Assembly: GCA_000320545.1 (NCBI GenBank)
Contig: ADNK01000292.1
Location: forward strand, 1-28,217
Source of the DNA: Bigelowiella natans CCMP2755
Lineage: Eukaryota; Cercozoa; Chlorarachniophyceae
Direction: 5' to 3'
DNA: 28,217 nucleotides
Shown here: positions 1 through 10,631 of the stretch, in pieces
Numbering within the stretch: position 1 is the stretch's first letter
Layout of the letters: the number at the start of each line of letters is the position of its first letter
The notes under the pieces: model-generated
Told to the model about the DNA's origin: nothing
What the model saw: the letters and a program-made list of their open reading frames with translations, nothing else
Database searches by the model: none
Program-made: the position numbers and the translations under genes

Positions 1-3
1 TAG

Positions 4-183
4 GTATTGCGCGAGTTGGAATGTATTACGGATGCAGATTTCTCGGAATGCGGGCGGGTGAGAATATGTTTTGGCAGCGCTACGAGTAGTAGTAGAAGTA
101 GTAGAGATTGAAGTTAATGCATTACTATTTAGAACCACTTCTCATGGGTGGTTCTCTTTTCATACGCGAATAATATTATCATG

Positions 184-222
<39 letters not shown>

Positions 223-805
223 TGATGTTTGGCAAAGAAAACGCGGCCATTATCTACATTTAAGTTGGTAATTCTCTTTCTATTATCATTATTTATTATT
301 TATTGATGTTCCTACCTAGTACCTGGTGACGAAACAATTCAACGGCGTGCAGATGTGGGACCTGAGAAGACTATCAGAGCCTTTTAAGCGGGTAGTAGTA
401 GCAGCAGCAGTAGTTGTTGTTGTAGTAACAGTAGCAGTATTATCAAAACAGGAGGAATAGCCATCGTCGTGTCTTACATCATCGTTTTATTCTTATGAAG
501 TCGTTCTTGTTGTTGTTGTTGTTGTTGTTGGCCCCTCATGTTTTGATTCTGTGTAACTTTTCTTACTTTCAGGTGTCGACATGCCAGACGGACCCCTCGT
601 TATTTGACGAGATGTGCACCAGCGGCTGCCTCGTAGACGATTTCAGAGTCGTCTGCAACGAAAACGCGACTGGGTTCGTGACGGGGACTTACGACAACTT
701 CTTCATGATTTACGACGTCAAGGATGACAAGAAGCATTATATCCAGGTGGGAAGAGGATGAGATATAACGATGATGTGAGATTTGGTGAGGGGTGATGAC
801 GACGG

Positions 806-837
<32 letters not shown>

Positions 838-1346
838 ATTGTCGTGATGTTCATGACACAATCGTGATTGATGATGCTTTGCTATACAATCCACCATCAC
901 CAGCAGCACCTGCAGCGGCGCAGTGATTATTGCCAATAGCATTGTTATATTTTTTAATATTATTGCCATTCTTATTTGTTGATTATGTTTTTCCGATTCC
1001 TAGCGAATCGTCCTGATGATGGGCGCCATTGTGGGGGGCGGACGGCATCCTACACACATTTTGATGATGATAATGACTCTAGGAATAATAATGATGAATA
1101 ATACGCACCTCGCACATGTATGCACACAGGCAAGGCATCAGTATGATCAAAAACAAGCGTCAGCGCCAGTGATGGAGGAGTACACGAAGAAAGTGCTGCA
1201 TGTAGACTGGAATAGGAGGAGGTCAGGATGAGCGCTGCCTTTGCTTTAATTCTTAACACTGCCAGCATAATATCACCACCAATGTACACAGATGATCGCT
1301 GCTACTTCTCGATGTCTATAAAAGAGATTCTCTTTCTTTTTCGAAC

Positions 1347-1397
<51 letters not shown>

Positions 1398-1538
1398 TCC
1401 ACTCGCAGGAACGTCGTGTCCGCCGCTTCAGCTCATTCTGTCTACATATACCAGCAGGAGAAAGTCAATGTAATGCCTAACCCCCCCCCCTCCCCCCTTC
1501 CGCCAGCCTATCTTGTTCGATGTTATTGTCAGAGTTGA
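4..1538 (+). CDS. PP2A regulatory subunit B55 (PPP2R2 family), 3' part only
   Basis: This is the C-terminal 173 residues of a B55-type WD40 subunit, which directs protein phosphatase 2A to its substrates. Proposed exons are 4-57, 320-391, 573-746, 1130-1221 and 1409-1538; all keep phase and the introns are GT-AG. The translation shows the B55 hallmarks in order: a DADFSECGR turn before the sixth blade, VQMWDLRR, then GFVTGTYDNFFMIYDV (B55 proteins have a TGSYNNFFRMFD-like block here), YTKKVLHVDWN, and a final SVYIYQQEKVN strand. The window opens at an acceptor TAG, so upstream exons lie outside. After the usual family end (about KVN) the frame continues through a poly-C tract into a Pro-rich tail and stops at 1536-1538. 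The loop exon 1130-1221 is the least certain; an exon near 1003 is also possible. The family call is firm; exact exon ends were inferred by eye. Confidence 0.88.
184..219. repeat. AT dinucleotide microsatellite in a B55 intron
   Basis: About 16 uninterrupted AT units between the first two B55 exons. Similar AT runs recur through the window, nearly always in introns or spacers. Confidence 0.9.
1353..1395. repeat. AT dinucleotide microsatellite just before the last B55 exon
   Basis: About 21 units end 13 bases before the acceptor at 1407-1408, leaving only a short pyrimidine tract (CTTCCACTCGCAG) between the repeat and the exon. Confidence 0.9.
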
Positions 1539-1584
1539 GTGGCTAGTGATTCCCCGTGTCATATGTCTCATATTATGATATGTA

Positions 1585-1621
<37 letters not shown>

Positions 1622-2508
1622 TTTATTTGTAAATGATCGTCGTCAGGCGGAATCCAAGGTCGGAGGATCACGTTCCATGGACATGAAAGCAATGGATAGC
1701 TAGCCGTGATAATGATGATGATGATGATGTTGTGATGAGATGTACGAAGATGATAATTGATGAGGAGCAAGAGAAAGACAATGCGGGCGCGTGTGCATGT
1801 GTATGCACGAAGTGTCGTGTCGGAGACATCTACGTGCGTCACCTAGCCTATGTAAAGAGGGATGAATCACTTAACTAAACATTTAGCAGGGCGGTCGCAT
1901 AGTCGTCGTCATAGCCATGATCACAACATGCATGCATGATGGCGCCATGACATGCATGGTCTGGACGGTGCATTGCAGTTTGTCCTGTCGTGCGTGACTT
2001 TGTCGTGCATGCATGCTATAGACACAGTTTATATATATAATATATAATATATATGATATATACGTATGTCTATTGTGCATGAGTTGCTTCGATCACAACG
2101 TAACGCGCTCTGCTTGCCATGACGCACGGCTACTGCGCACACATCACATCACACACATGCATAGGCGATGTGCTGTACATGCCAACGTACAAAACAGATC
2201 TACACACAGACGTGAAGTGAAGCCGACCGGCACTTGTGCATGAGCATGTGCCCACGCACGCAACACGACACCCAGGAGGCACAATGCGCTCACTGTGCGT
2301 ACGCGTGCATCGTGTGTTCATGCATGACAATCGTGAGCATGTGTTGTTTGTACAAATGGCGGTGGCGGCGGTGGCAGAGCTATAGAGAGTGCGTGGCTAT
2401 GGAGCGCAGCTCTAGAGTTATACCGCCTGTCTTACAGTACCAGATCAAAGTCGATAGGTTGTGTCACCACTCTTTGCTTCCTCAACAATCATCGGTCGAT
2501 CATACGTA
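1539..2508. other. Spacer between convergent genes 1 and 2
   Basis: No gene was recognised in these 970 bases between two convergent stop codons. They hold an AT dinucleotide run (about 1586-1614), a short ATG repeat (about 1710-1730), and a stretch from about 1910 to 2330 rich in GCATGCAT-like words. Open frames here (for example 2234-2620 on the + strand) have no recognisable domains and no matching splice structure. Confidence 0.6.
1927..1960. repeat. Imperfect inverted repeat centred on GGCGCC
   Basis: The arms, made of CATGCATG words, face each other across the palindrome GGCGCC at 1941-1946, so a hairpin of about 13-15 bp with one or two mismatches could form. It lies in the spacer between the convergent B55 and aminotransferase genes, past both stop codons. 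It could shape 3' ends of either transcript or simply be part of the ATGCAT-rich simple sequence around it. Confidence 0.5.
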
Positions 2509-3425
2509 TCACATGTTATTCTTGGCCTTAGTCAGCCATTCATCAAGAACTGTCGCCGCTTCGGCAGCGTTCGAGCGGCCATATCCTAGTCTGACACGCC
2601 CCGAGCCAAAGGGCGATTGATCCTGGACACCATGGAGCTGATTGCCTGGTAACACATCGTAGCACTCTCCAGGCAGCAAGAGGACGCCACATTCTGAGAC
2701 AGCAAGTTCGCAGAACTGATAACAAATTAGTTGATCAGTGTTACTTCTCAGTCGTCTATCAAAGCCATTTCCCATCTTGGTGATTGTAGTGCAAAGGAGC
2801 ATGCAAGGACATGGGAGGGGCAGGAGATTATGGGGGGTGAACAAATCGCCTTTTCCCTTTTTATCATTACTATTGTAAAGTCAAGTCGTCGTGCGCCGAC
2901 CTTCTCCGCATCGACATCATCTTTAGTTAGCTTGAGCGACGGAAAGGCCGTGGAGCCCCCAGGTGGTTCATACCACGAGAAGATATCCTCATGTTTACCC
3001 ATTACCTGGAAGAAGGGTGAGGAGGAATGAAGGAGAATGAGGAGGAGAAGGAGGAGAAGGAGGAGGAGTAGGAGGAGGAGGAGGAAGGAGAGGAAGAAGA
3101 GACCGGTAGGAAGAATCACCCGTAAACACACAATCGTTCACCACTTGGCAGCAGAGAACAACAGAAAGGATGATAATGACCTGCTCGATAGCCTCGAGGC
3201 CTTGGGCGCAAATCATGCGGCAACGATCCATCAGTCGCTCCCTTTTGTTTCCAATAGGAAATGACATTCCCGGCAACCACTCCATCAGCGATAACATCAT
3301 TAAATATTAAAACATATGCAGGCACTATCAATCACAGTGCCATAGAGTTCCTCCATCGATGAGCGAAATCTTCTTCATTTCGTAATAGGAAAGCAGTACT
3401 ATGTGCACGTGTACCAAGCAGCTTG

Positions 3426-3462
<37 letters not shown>

Positions 3463-3798
3463 AAGTACTTACTTTTGGCGAAGGCCAGCAATAGTGAGGA
3501 TCTCAGATGGACCAGGACTAGAGCATTGATCAACAGATACCAAAGAATTCATGATGTGCTTATTGCTATTATTATTTGTATGTAAACTTCGTTTGCTCGT
3601 GGTTTCATTTTGAGATTGTTCCACTCGCGCATCCTCCTTCTCCTCATTATCATAATTCCTTAACGAAGTTAATTGCAGCACCTGCAGATGGTCGTATAGT
3701 CTTTCAGCTCCAATACCTACTCATATCAAATACTACAATCATTGCTTTGCGTCTGTTTCTTTTCAGAGCGCTTCCTCTGCCATCCTCGGTTTATGTGT

Positions 3799-3873
<75 letters not shown>

Positions 3874-4970
3874 ACATATGAAACTCCTCATCCTCCTCGT
3901 CTTCAGATAATACAGTCGTTGCGGAAGGTTCTCTTCCCCCCCCCCCCCCGTCCCTGTGTGTGTGTGTCTCTCCCCCCCTCTCTGTGTCCCTAATCCTCAA
4001 GGGTCCTTAAAAAAAAATTTCTGGGCAAACTCATCAAATAAAACCAATTCTGTTTATCTCCAGTCCTTTACCCGCTCGAAGCAATCGTCCAAATGACTGT
4101 CACCCTCTCCCCAGCATAGCCACCTTGGCAGTCGCATCAGTGTTAGAACATAGCGGAATGGGGGCTGGGTATGTATGGGGGCATCGAAGAAGCACAAAAT
4201 TGTTCCCTTTTCTCTTCTTCGCTTCAGCAGAGCCCGAGAGCTATCATTTAGTACTTTTCTCCCACTCTACTTCTACTACCACCACCACCACCACCATACC
4301 ACTGCCTACCACTACTACTACTGCTAGTGCTGCTGCTGCTACTACAATCTCTAGTACTAATAGTAGTGAAACTAGATAAGACCCTTGGCGCACTCCTGGC
4401 ATTCCAAAAACCTGCGACAGTAACAACAACAACAACAACAACAAAAAGATTCCATCATCATTATCAATATCATCGTCATTTTCATCATCATTTTCATCAT
4501 CCTGTATTGTTTGAATTATCAGTGCCTTGCTCATGCCCGAGAGAGAGATTCCCCTTTCATAAGCATCACAAATCGCTGGTAGCCTGTCTTCTTCCCTTAG
4601 TCCATTATTTAAAAATAGCCGTTAGTAATACCGTCATACATCCCAACTGATCACTGTTTTCTATCGTCATTTCGGCACTTGATGATGATGATGATGATGG
4701 CGAGAGTGAGGAGGAGAAGGAGGAGAGGAGGGGCAATGAGAATAATAGATGCTGATGTGATGGAGCTTTAGTGCACAGACGCTGTATGTGCTACTACACG
4801 CACGGGCATGAATTACACAAATATAGCTTCAGTCGTAATATGAGGAAAAGGAAAAAAATATAGGGAGGAGGAGGATTTGACTCACTTGCGCTCCAACCCA
4901 CGGTACATCTAAGAAAACAATAGAGAAATATTACATGCAGACGCACACACTCTCTCTCTCCCTCTCTTTC

Positions 4971-5022
<52 letters not shown>

Positions 5023-5899
5023 TACGAAATGCTACAGATTCCAGGAGGGATGACTTGATTCACACCCTTGTTCTTTATCCGAAGTGAGAAATCCACCAAA
5101 TTCAAAAATCAACGCAATAAAAAACAAAAGACGACGGTTTTCTGGGTTGTGATGCTGAGCTGTAGGTTGGATGATTGATGATGATGATGATGATGATGAT
5201 TGCCGTAACGCTTCACCACCTCGTCCGAGAATATAGCGATACCGAACTCTCTACACAACGCGACCACACGCTCTAATTCTCCCTTGCTCAGCATACAGCC
5301 TACGGTGGTAGTAATGATGATGATGATGATGATGACGATTACTATTACTATTATCATTATCAAACCAAACACAGTTTTGGTCCCGCGACACGGAAAAAGG
5401 ATACAGTTTGAGGACAACCATCATCACCACTATCACCACCATCGTCATCACCATAATCATCATCTTTGGTGAATACGCACACATCGATTGTGGTTTTGAT
5501 TTCGCTTCGGTCTCTTCTTCTACAAGTGCGTAGTCGCTTAACAGTCACTTGCCGCTACCGGTTGGGTTGTGAGGGAAGTTTATCACGAGCAGCTTCACTT
5601 GAGCGCCATCGTCGCGCCGAATAAGAGCTTCCTGTGATGAATGCTGACGATTATCTTCATGCTTTTATATCATTAAAATAGCATGCGTTGTGTGTAAAAG
5701 TGCTTAATATGATTCTATTGTGTTTCTCTACGAGAAATGACCAAATCATCGACATCGAAAAATACTGAGCCAGAGCCATCATCCACCTGATATATACAGT
5801 CGTTGGCAACGAACGACGACAAGTAGGAGAATATGGAATAAGAACCGTCGTTGCGGTGATAGGTGCGATGGTACTTCTCACCGATAACTTGTATATGTA

Positions 5900-5940
<41 letters not shown>

Positions 5941-7009
5941 AAGCATTTAGCGATTCTATTTGCAAACGCAGCAACGATTTCGTTTGCCGGTTTTGGCCCA
6001 ATTATACGCCCGCAGTAATGCTATTTCAGCTCGGAAGATGTCACGTTGTCGATGAGGACGATAACGGTTGAATACCTTCGGGGTCCATGCATCAACGTCG
6101 CACCCTAGATGCACAGCTACTTCTGTGAGGCTTTGGTACCCTGGATATGTGGCAATAACGCGCTGCTGCTGTAGTGCCTCGCCACTTGCATTGTCCCTAT
6201 TTTTCTCCAGAAATGCACTGTGGGCATTAGAGAGAGGGGGGGGCGAGAGGAGGGGGAAGGGGGGGAGGGGGGAGAGTGAGATCGAAATTATAAACGAGTC
6301 TGTCTGTCTCTGTTTTGATTTATGGAGATACTACTCCTTTGCTAATGCATTCTATCCTATGCCCCCCCGTCTCCTCCGACGGAAAACAGCATCGTCATCG
6401 ATGATGGGTGATGACCATTCCACTTACGTCATGAACAGATAGATAAGTTCCTGCGGCACCCCAGTCACAGTCTTTGCCTCGCGAGCTGTCTCGTAACAAG
6501 CGCATATTTCTTCAATGAGCAATGGATGCCCGCGACTCTCTGTGTACGCAAGCTTCAACGACCGCCACATCGTCTATGAAATCATGAGGAATTAGCTCAA
6601 AAGTGGTAGTTGGTAGTTTTATGCACCATCGATTATTGTTCTCAGCTGCCACCACCTGCACCTCCGGGTCAGCCTGTTCAATCACCTCGTGCATATTTAT
6701 CGGCTCACAGTCGGACGAGCACAGCATATATGGGGCGGAGAATTCATGCCTAGAACAACAAACGCGTCCAAGAAGGATAAATGAGCACCGGCCGACATCC
6801 ATGCCACACAGTGTGCGCTGCGCTGCTGATTCGGACTTAGCAAAGTAGCGCTCCAGCATGAACGGTGCCAGCTTGCGATGGTGTGCCGCGGGGCCAACTT
6901 TCGACGAGAAGGCACGACTCTGAGAGGAGGATCGCGCCACCTTCCTCCGTGCTCGGCTCTGCAGCAGCAGCATCATCGTTGCAGCTGGTTTCTCCTGCAC
7001 CAGTGCCAC
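2509..7009 (-). CDS. Class I/II PLP-dependent aminotransferase, 16 exons, probably organelle-targeted
   Basis: It would transfer amino groups between amino acids and keto acids using pyridoxal phosphate; the substrate cannot be told. Exons, in transcript order: 7009-6837, 6749-6662, 6573-6428, 6217-6076, 5786-5742, 5631-5559, 5299-5220, 4908-4886, 4595-4526, 4411-4383, 4123-4072, 3716-3682, 3517-3473, 3241-3181, 3005-2901 and 2715-2509. They sum to 1374 nt, a 457-residue protein. Fold-type I landmarks appear in order: EFSAPYML near the N-terminus, YTESRGHP, YPGYQSL, NFPHNPTG (Asn220), FSDEMYRGL (Asp248, Tyr251), SGMSK with the Schiff-base Lys280, FGMPGVR, YTTICSPGPSEIL, and the carboxylate-binding Arg436 in RLGYGR. 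The first 40 residues are Arg/Ser-rich and acid-poor with RAFSS, like a mitochondrial presequence. Exon 9 ends at a GC donor (4525-4524). The start faces the fibrillin gene 179 bp away. Confidence 0.9.
3010..3110 (-). repeat. CTC/TCC pyrimidine tract upstream of an aminotransferase acceptor
   Basis: Read on the coding (-) strand, this is about 100 bases of nearly pure CTC/CTT repeat that ends a few bases before the acceptor of exon 15 at 3007-3006, so it supplies the polypyrimidine tract. Confidence 0.85.
3426..3463. repeat. CTA trinucleotide microsatellite
   Basis: About 12 CTA units inside the aminotransferase intron, starting a few bases past the 5' splice site of exon 13. Confidence 0.9.
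3806..3868. repeat. Compound (TA)n(TG)n microsatellite
   Basis: About 15 TA units are followed directly by about 16 TG units, in the aminotransferase intron between exons 11 and 12. Confidence 0.9.
4973..5015. repeat. TA microsatellite with one interruption
   Basis: A TA run broken by a single ACA step, preceded by a CT/TC tract at about 4950-4970, within the intron before the 23-nt micro-exon of the aminotransferase. Confidence 0.88.
5896..5941. repeat. Compound (TG)n(AG)n microsatellite
   Basis: TG units pass directly into AG units in the intron between aminotransferase exons 4 and 5; on the coding strand this is a CT-then-CA tract. Confidence 0.9.
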
Positions 7010-7188
7010 TATTCAGAACAGATGGATAGGCCCCATTTTATCCCTGCGACTTCGTAATAAACTCACGAAAATGCATTCGTTTCTGGGTTTTAGCGCGGTT
7101 TATCTAGTTTAGGGTCGGGATTGGTTTTGACGCCATCTCAAAATCCCTTGCATTTCCATACATTTTTGCCCCAGTCGATCGGCAACGG
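7010..7188. promoter_or_regulatory. Shared upstream region of aminotransferase and fibrillin
   Basis: Only 179 bases separate the two divergent start codons (7009 on the - strand, 7189 on the + strand), so both promoters must lie here or overlap the first exons. I see no clear TATA box and no microsatellite. A bidirectional promoter is inferred from spacing alone. Confidence 0.5.
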
Positions 7189-8842
7189 ATGCTCTCGGCC
7201 CCCCTCCTCACGTCGCTCGTCGCCGCGACTATATCGATCGCAACGGCGGTTCCCCGCAATGGCAGGGTCCAACGCGCTGCCATCGCAGGTTTGGGTACGA
7301 AGCGTCGAATGCTTCATGACCCAGGCTCATCCTCTCCCTTGATATTCCAAGAGAGAAGGCACCGCTCAGTGCTGCGAATGCCTACCACAGGTTCGCATTC
7401 GAACACTGTTCATCCGACTCCTTCCCCGTGCACGCCTAAAGTTGCTGGCACGATGTCACGATCTGTAGACTCCTTGATCTCTCTCTCGTTCTTGTCGATT
7501 TGGTCCAGATGCCTCTGTTGTGCTCATTAGTAAAATGTCAATCAGTTTCGAGAGAAGTGATGGCTGGATCCCTATTTGAAGGATTTGCAGGCGGGCTGCT
7601 AAGCAAACCACCCTTTATGTCAAATGGTCGTGTCACGCAACTTATTAAACTGGCCAAACAGAGTGACAGGGGAAGAATCTCGCAGCGGTATAATTTGCCG
7701 TCTATTTTTATCTCCAGGAGCAAGAAGGCTGTTCTCGAGCCGTGTCAATATGAACACAAACCGACACTATTTTTATCATTTTTATATCAGGAATGAAGAA
7801 ATGAAGCGATTAGTTGACGAATTAAGGTGATTTGTTTGAGAACTGTAACATTGCTTCTCAACGAGAAGATAACTGTCGTGATGCTATGCCATTACTTTCT
7901 TTAAAGAGCCTCGATGCAGCCAATTGGGGAAGAAAAACTTAAGAAGCTTGTCAATGGGTCGTGGGTAAATATCAATTCGCTGACTATGTCATGAATTGTG
8001 CGTCCATTCATAAAGCGCCTACTTTTGTTCGTTCAAATTTTGCAATCATCATCAAGGTTGAGATGTGGACGACAGAGGAAGCTGTACTATCACTTGCCAA
8101 CAAAGGTGATTCTTCTCTCCTAGAACAAACCGATTCTGCTGCAAATATGTGTGAAATACTATGCGGGAATGTGAGGTTGCTGGTGAAAATTATGTAGGGT
8201 TTCTCGGTTCGACCTTCGATTACGCGGGAGGCAGCATCAATATGTAGGAAGGCAAATAGGCAATGCTATGTTGCGTGTTAATTCAAGATCGTGTTTTTAT
8301 GATATAGGTATGAGGATAAATTTACTAATATTGTCGCCTTTCAGAATGGCAACAGTATCGAAGCAGGTTTTTGCTCTTATTTAAAAAATACAGATGTTAT
8401 GGGAACAAAACAAAGGAAAACAAGTTGGACGAAAATCAATGATCTTACGTGTGTGCCTTCTACTGCTTCGATATTACAATTTATCCCACGATTCAGATGG
8501 GGTGATTAAGATAGATGAAGAGAACAATAGAGTAAGCTTCAGGTTTAATATTGCCAAGGTAAAGGGAATGGATATAAACACAGTAGTCCCTGAACTAATT
8601 CTGCGCTTAACATTTAGATCAAAATCGGTGGGTTCACCATTCCATTACCCTTTTCAGCTGGTGGATTCATAGACAATGTAAGTGGACAATTTACATTCAT
8701 CGTATCTTGCAATACTTATCTTATATTATCCTGCAAACGATAACTCACCGACCAGGTTTATGCAGATGAAAAGTATCGCATAGGCATTGATAGCAGGGGG
8801 GATTATCGTGTATACAGGCGTCCAAATGTACCCGCAAACTAA
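7189..8842 (+). CDS. Fibrillin / plastid lipid-associated protein (PAP family), nine exons
   Basis: Fibrillins bind lipids at plastoglobules and thylakoids. Proposed exons: 7189-7288, 7546-7687, 7791-7826, 7907-7964, 8057-8170, 8345-8366, 8497-8558, 8618-8677 and 8756-8842, together 681 nt, 226 residues. No single frame is long, but every junction is GT-AG and in phase. Family features: an N-terminal helical stretch (LIKLAKQSDRG, then NEEMKRLVDELR), the LVNGSWVEMWTTEEAVL block (fibrillins have NGxWxLLYTT here), a beta segment VIKIDEENNRVSFRFNIA, and the diagnostic end GGFIDNVYADEKYRIGI-DSRGDYRVYRR (family: GxLDTTYLDExLRISRGDxGxxFVL). The first 20 residues are hydrophobic (APLLTSLVAATISIATAV) and followed by an Arg-rich, acid-free stretch, fitting a bipartite secondary-plastid presequence. 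An AATAAA at 8841-8846 overlaps the stop. The join of exons 1 and 2 is the weakest. Confidence 0.82.
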
Positions 8843-8846
8843 TAAA
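8841..8846 (+). terminator. Possible polyadenylation signal of the fibrillin gene
   Basis: The hexamer AATAAA begins in the last bases of the fibrillin stop codon TAA. It is a match to the canonical eukaryotic signal, but such motifs are common by chance and 3' ends in many algae do not depend on it. Confidence 0.3.
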
Positions 8847-9347
8847 GCTGAAGCTTCTTATATACAGAAGAGAGTATGCGTTATACAAATTCAACTTGTG
8901 TGCTATAGATGACACCTTACGATTGTTAGCCAATTGTATATTGCTGCTGCTTCTTGTCGTACATAGCAACCACCGCGCGCATGTACGCCTGCATGATCGA
9001 TTCACAGAACGTATCATAGAAAATGCCATGATTTAATGCCATGCCTCCACATTGTATAGTTTTATTCTTAGCATAACGATAAACGCCTTTATAACGTGAA
9101 AATATACTGCGTCGTGCCAGATATATGTAGTTATAAAGCACTCGTTCGCAAAAAAAGATAATCATATGCGGCCCAGCGAGAATTCATTAAACGAAGTACA
9201 AGAAATCGGTGTGTGCACTACGCTGTAAAAGTACGATAGCGTGATTATATCATCAACGTATAAAGCTGTCGCAGACGTTTAATACAGTCTGATATTCATG
9301 TGATCTTATATTAACGCTGATGATGCTCCCATGCCTGCATCTCCATA
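8843..9347. other. Spacer between convergent fibrillin and GH28 genes
   Basis: An AT-rich stretch without microsatellites. Two open frames on the - strand (8745-9029 and 8926-9165) overlap each other and the fibrillin end, resemble no family I know and have no splice-site support, so I call no gene. Confidence 0.55.
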
Positions 9348-10631
9348 TCAACAAGCTTCCGGTGTTGAGTTTCGAACATTCAAGACCGCGTGCTCACACT
9401 CAAAACTTCCACCTTTCTTCGGATCACCGCCTTGGAACAGATTCACATTCTCCACAGTGATGTTGACACACGTCGCCTTGGGGCTACAGGTAAATTGTCC
9501 TTGGAGTTGTCTACGACCGCCACCGCGTATATTTCGAAATGTGATATCATGAAACAGGGTTCCAGGGTTGTTTCCATCCGGTGTATTGCACGGCCAAGGG
9601 CAATAATGACCCAACAGCTGCAATGGAGTATACACTCCATCAAATACGATGTCTTCGAATATAATATCGTAGACGCTTCCCGTTGAATTGGGGTACGATT
9701 TTAGACGCGCTCCTCCTGTGCTATATTTGCCTTGCGTGTTTCCAACCCCACCAGTCGCAGTGATGTTACGAAAAGTCACGTTAGAGACGGTTCCATGGCG
9801 CACTCCACCGATAGATATCCCGTGTCCACCACGACACGTAATATTTTGCACAACCAGGGAGCCTCCTCGGCACTCATCCCGACTGGACGGTTCCATGCTG
9901 CACATCTCCGCAAACTCATTTAATGGGACCACCGACACGCAGTCGTCACCATTGGTGACCACGCTATTCGTGAACGACTGGTCTTTACCGCCATAAAAAT
10001 TCACGCCGTCCGTGTTGGGCGACAAGAGTGGAGAGTCCACGATTAGGTGGTCGACGCGTACAACGGTGCAGTTTTCGATTCTCATGTGGTGGTTGGGACT
10101 ATCGTGCAGGCGCAGGCCAGCGCCCACAAACACATCAAACGCCGAGCTGAGGACGATCAGGTGTGGCCGCCAGCATCCGGTGTACTTGCACATCCACCAT
10201 CTCAAAGGAGAGGTCGACTCGATTGTTCCACCCTCCCCGACGATAGCCAAGCCAACGAGGTTCGGGTCGTTGGAGATGAAAGGGTTCTGGTCGTGATAAT
10301 TGAGATACTGTTTGTAGGGAAGCATTTTCAGAGTCCCGGTTATGTCAAGAGTAATGTGCGAAACGTTAAGTCGTATGGGCCCCGACAGGTATGTTTTCCC
10401 AAACACCACCCGGCATGGTTCGTCCGCAAGCGTCAACGATGTGTTTCTATGGATCGCGCATGATGCGAGGGCATCCCGGATAGCGCCAGTGTCATCTTTG
10501 ATTCCGTCCCCCGCAGCGCCATGTGCTTCTGGTGTAGTGGTGTATGTTCCTGTGGTTGCGAAGAGGTGGACCGTGATCAAAAGGAGACGCATCATCTTGA
10601 CACCTTGACCAAAACTGTGCAGTGCATGCAA
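9348..10631 (-). CDS. Secreted glycoside hydrolase family 28 (polygalacturonase-like), intronless
   Basis: GH28 enzymes hydrolyse galacturonan or rhamnogalacturonan backbones of pectin through a right-handed beta-helix. One uninterrupted frame of 427 codons carries all four family motifs: NTD (206-208, in SPNTDGVNF), DD (229-230, in NGDDCVSV), GHG (269-271, in CRGGHGISIGG) and RLK (309-311, in GGARLKSYPN, replacing the usual RIK). The catalytic acids Asp208, Asp229 and Asp230 and His270 are present. The N-terminal GDGIKDDTGAIRDAL turn is typical of the fold, and many NxS/T sites and cysteines fit a secreted protein. Translation could start at the first ATG or, giving a cleaner signal peptide (MMRLLLITVHLFATTG), at residue 13 (ATG at 10595). 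It is the only unspliced gene here and has no microsatellites. Endo or exo mode, and substrate, cannot be told. Confidence 0.93.
   Translation of the reverse strand: MHALHSFGQGVKMMRLLLITVHLFATTGTYTTTPEAHGAAGDGIKDDTGAIRDALASCAIHRNTSLTLADEPCRVVFGKTYLSGPIRLNVSHITLDITGTLKMLPYKQYLNYHDQNPFISNDPNLVGLAIVGEGGTIESTSPLRWWMCKYTGCWRPHLIVLSSAFDVFVGAGLRLHDSPNHHMRIENCTVVRVDHLIVDSPLLSPNTDGVNFYGGKDQSFTNSVVTNGDDCVSVVPLNEFAEMCSMEPSSRDECRGGSLVVQNITCRGGHGISIGGVRHGTVSNVTFRNITATGGVGNTQGKYSTGGARLKSYPNSTGSVYDIIFEDIVFDGVYTPLQLLGHYCPWPCNTPDGNNPGTLFHDITFRNIRGGGRRQLQGQFTCSPKATCVNITVENVNLFQGGDPKKGGSFECEHAVLNVRNSTPEAC

Noticed and set aside
1003-1129. Possible extra B55 exon (frame starting RIVLMMGAIV)
   Set aside because: The reading becomes low-complexity and has no good donor; the acceptor at 1128-1129 joins the conserved exons in phase without it.
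2234-2620. 128-codon open frame on the + strand
   Set aside because: Overlaps the conserved last aminotransferase exon on the other strand and resembles nothing known.
7540-8680. A patchwork of short coding-like pieces in all three frames, first taken for a decayed gene
   Set aside because: The pieces join through GT-AG introns in correct phase into one fibrillin, so it is an intact spliced gene.
8926-9165. 79-codon open frame on the - strand
   Set aside because: No family features, no splice support and it overlaps another frame; length is within chance for AT-rich DNA.
10047-10463. 138-codon open frame on the + strand opposite GH28
   Set aside because: It is the shadow of the GH28 coding sequence, whose own frame carries all catalytic motifs.
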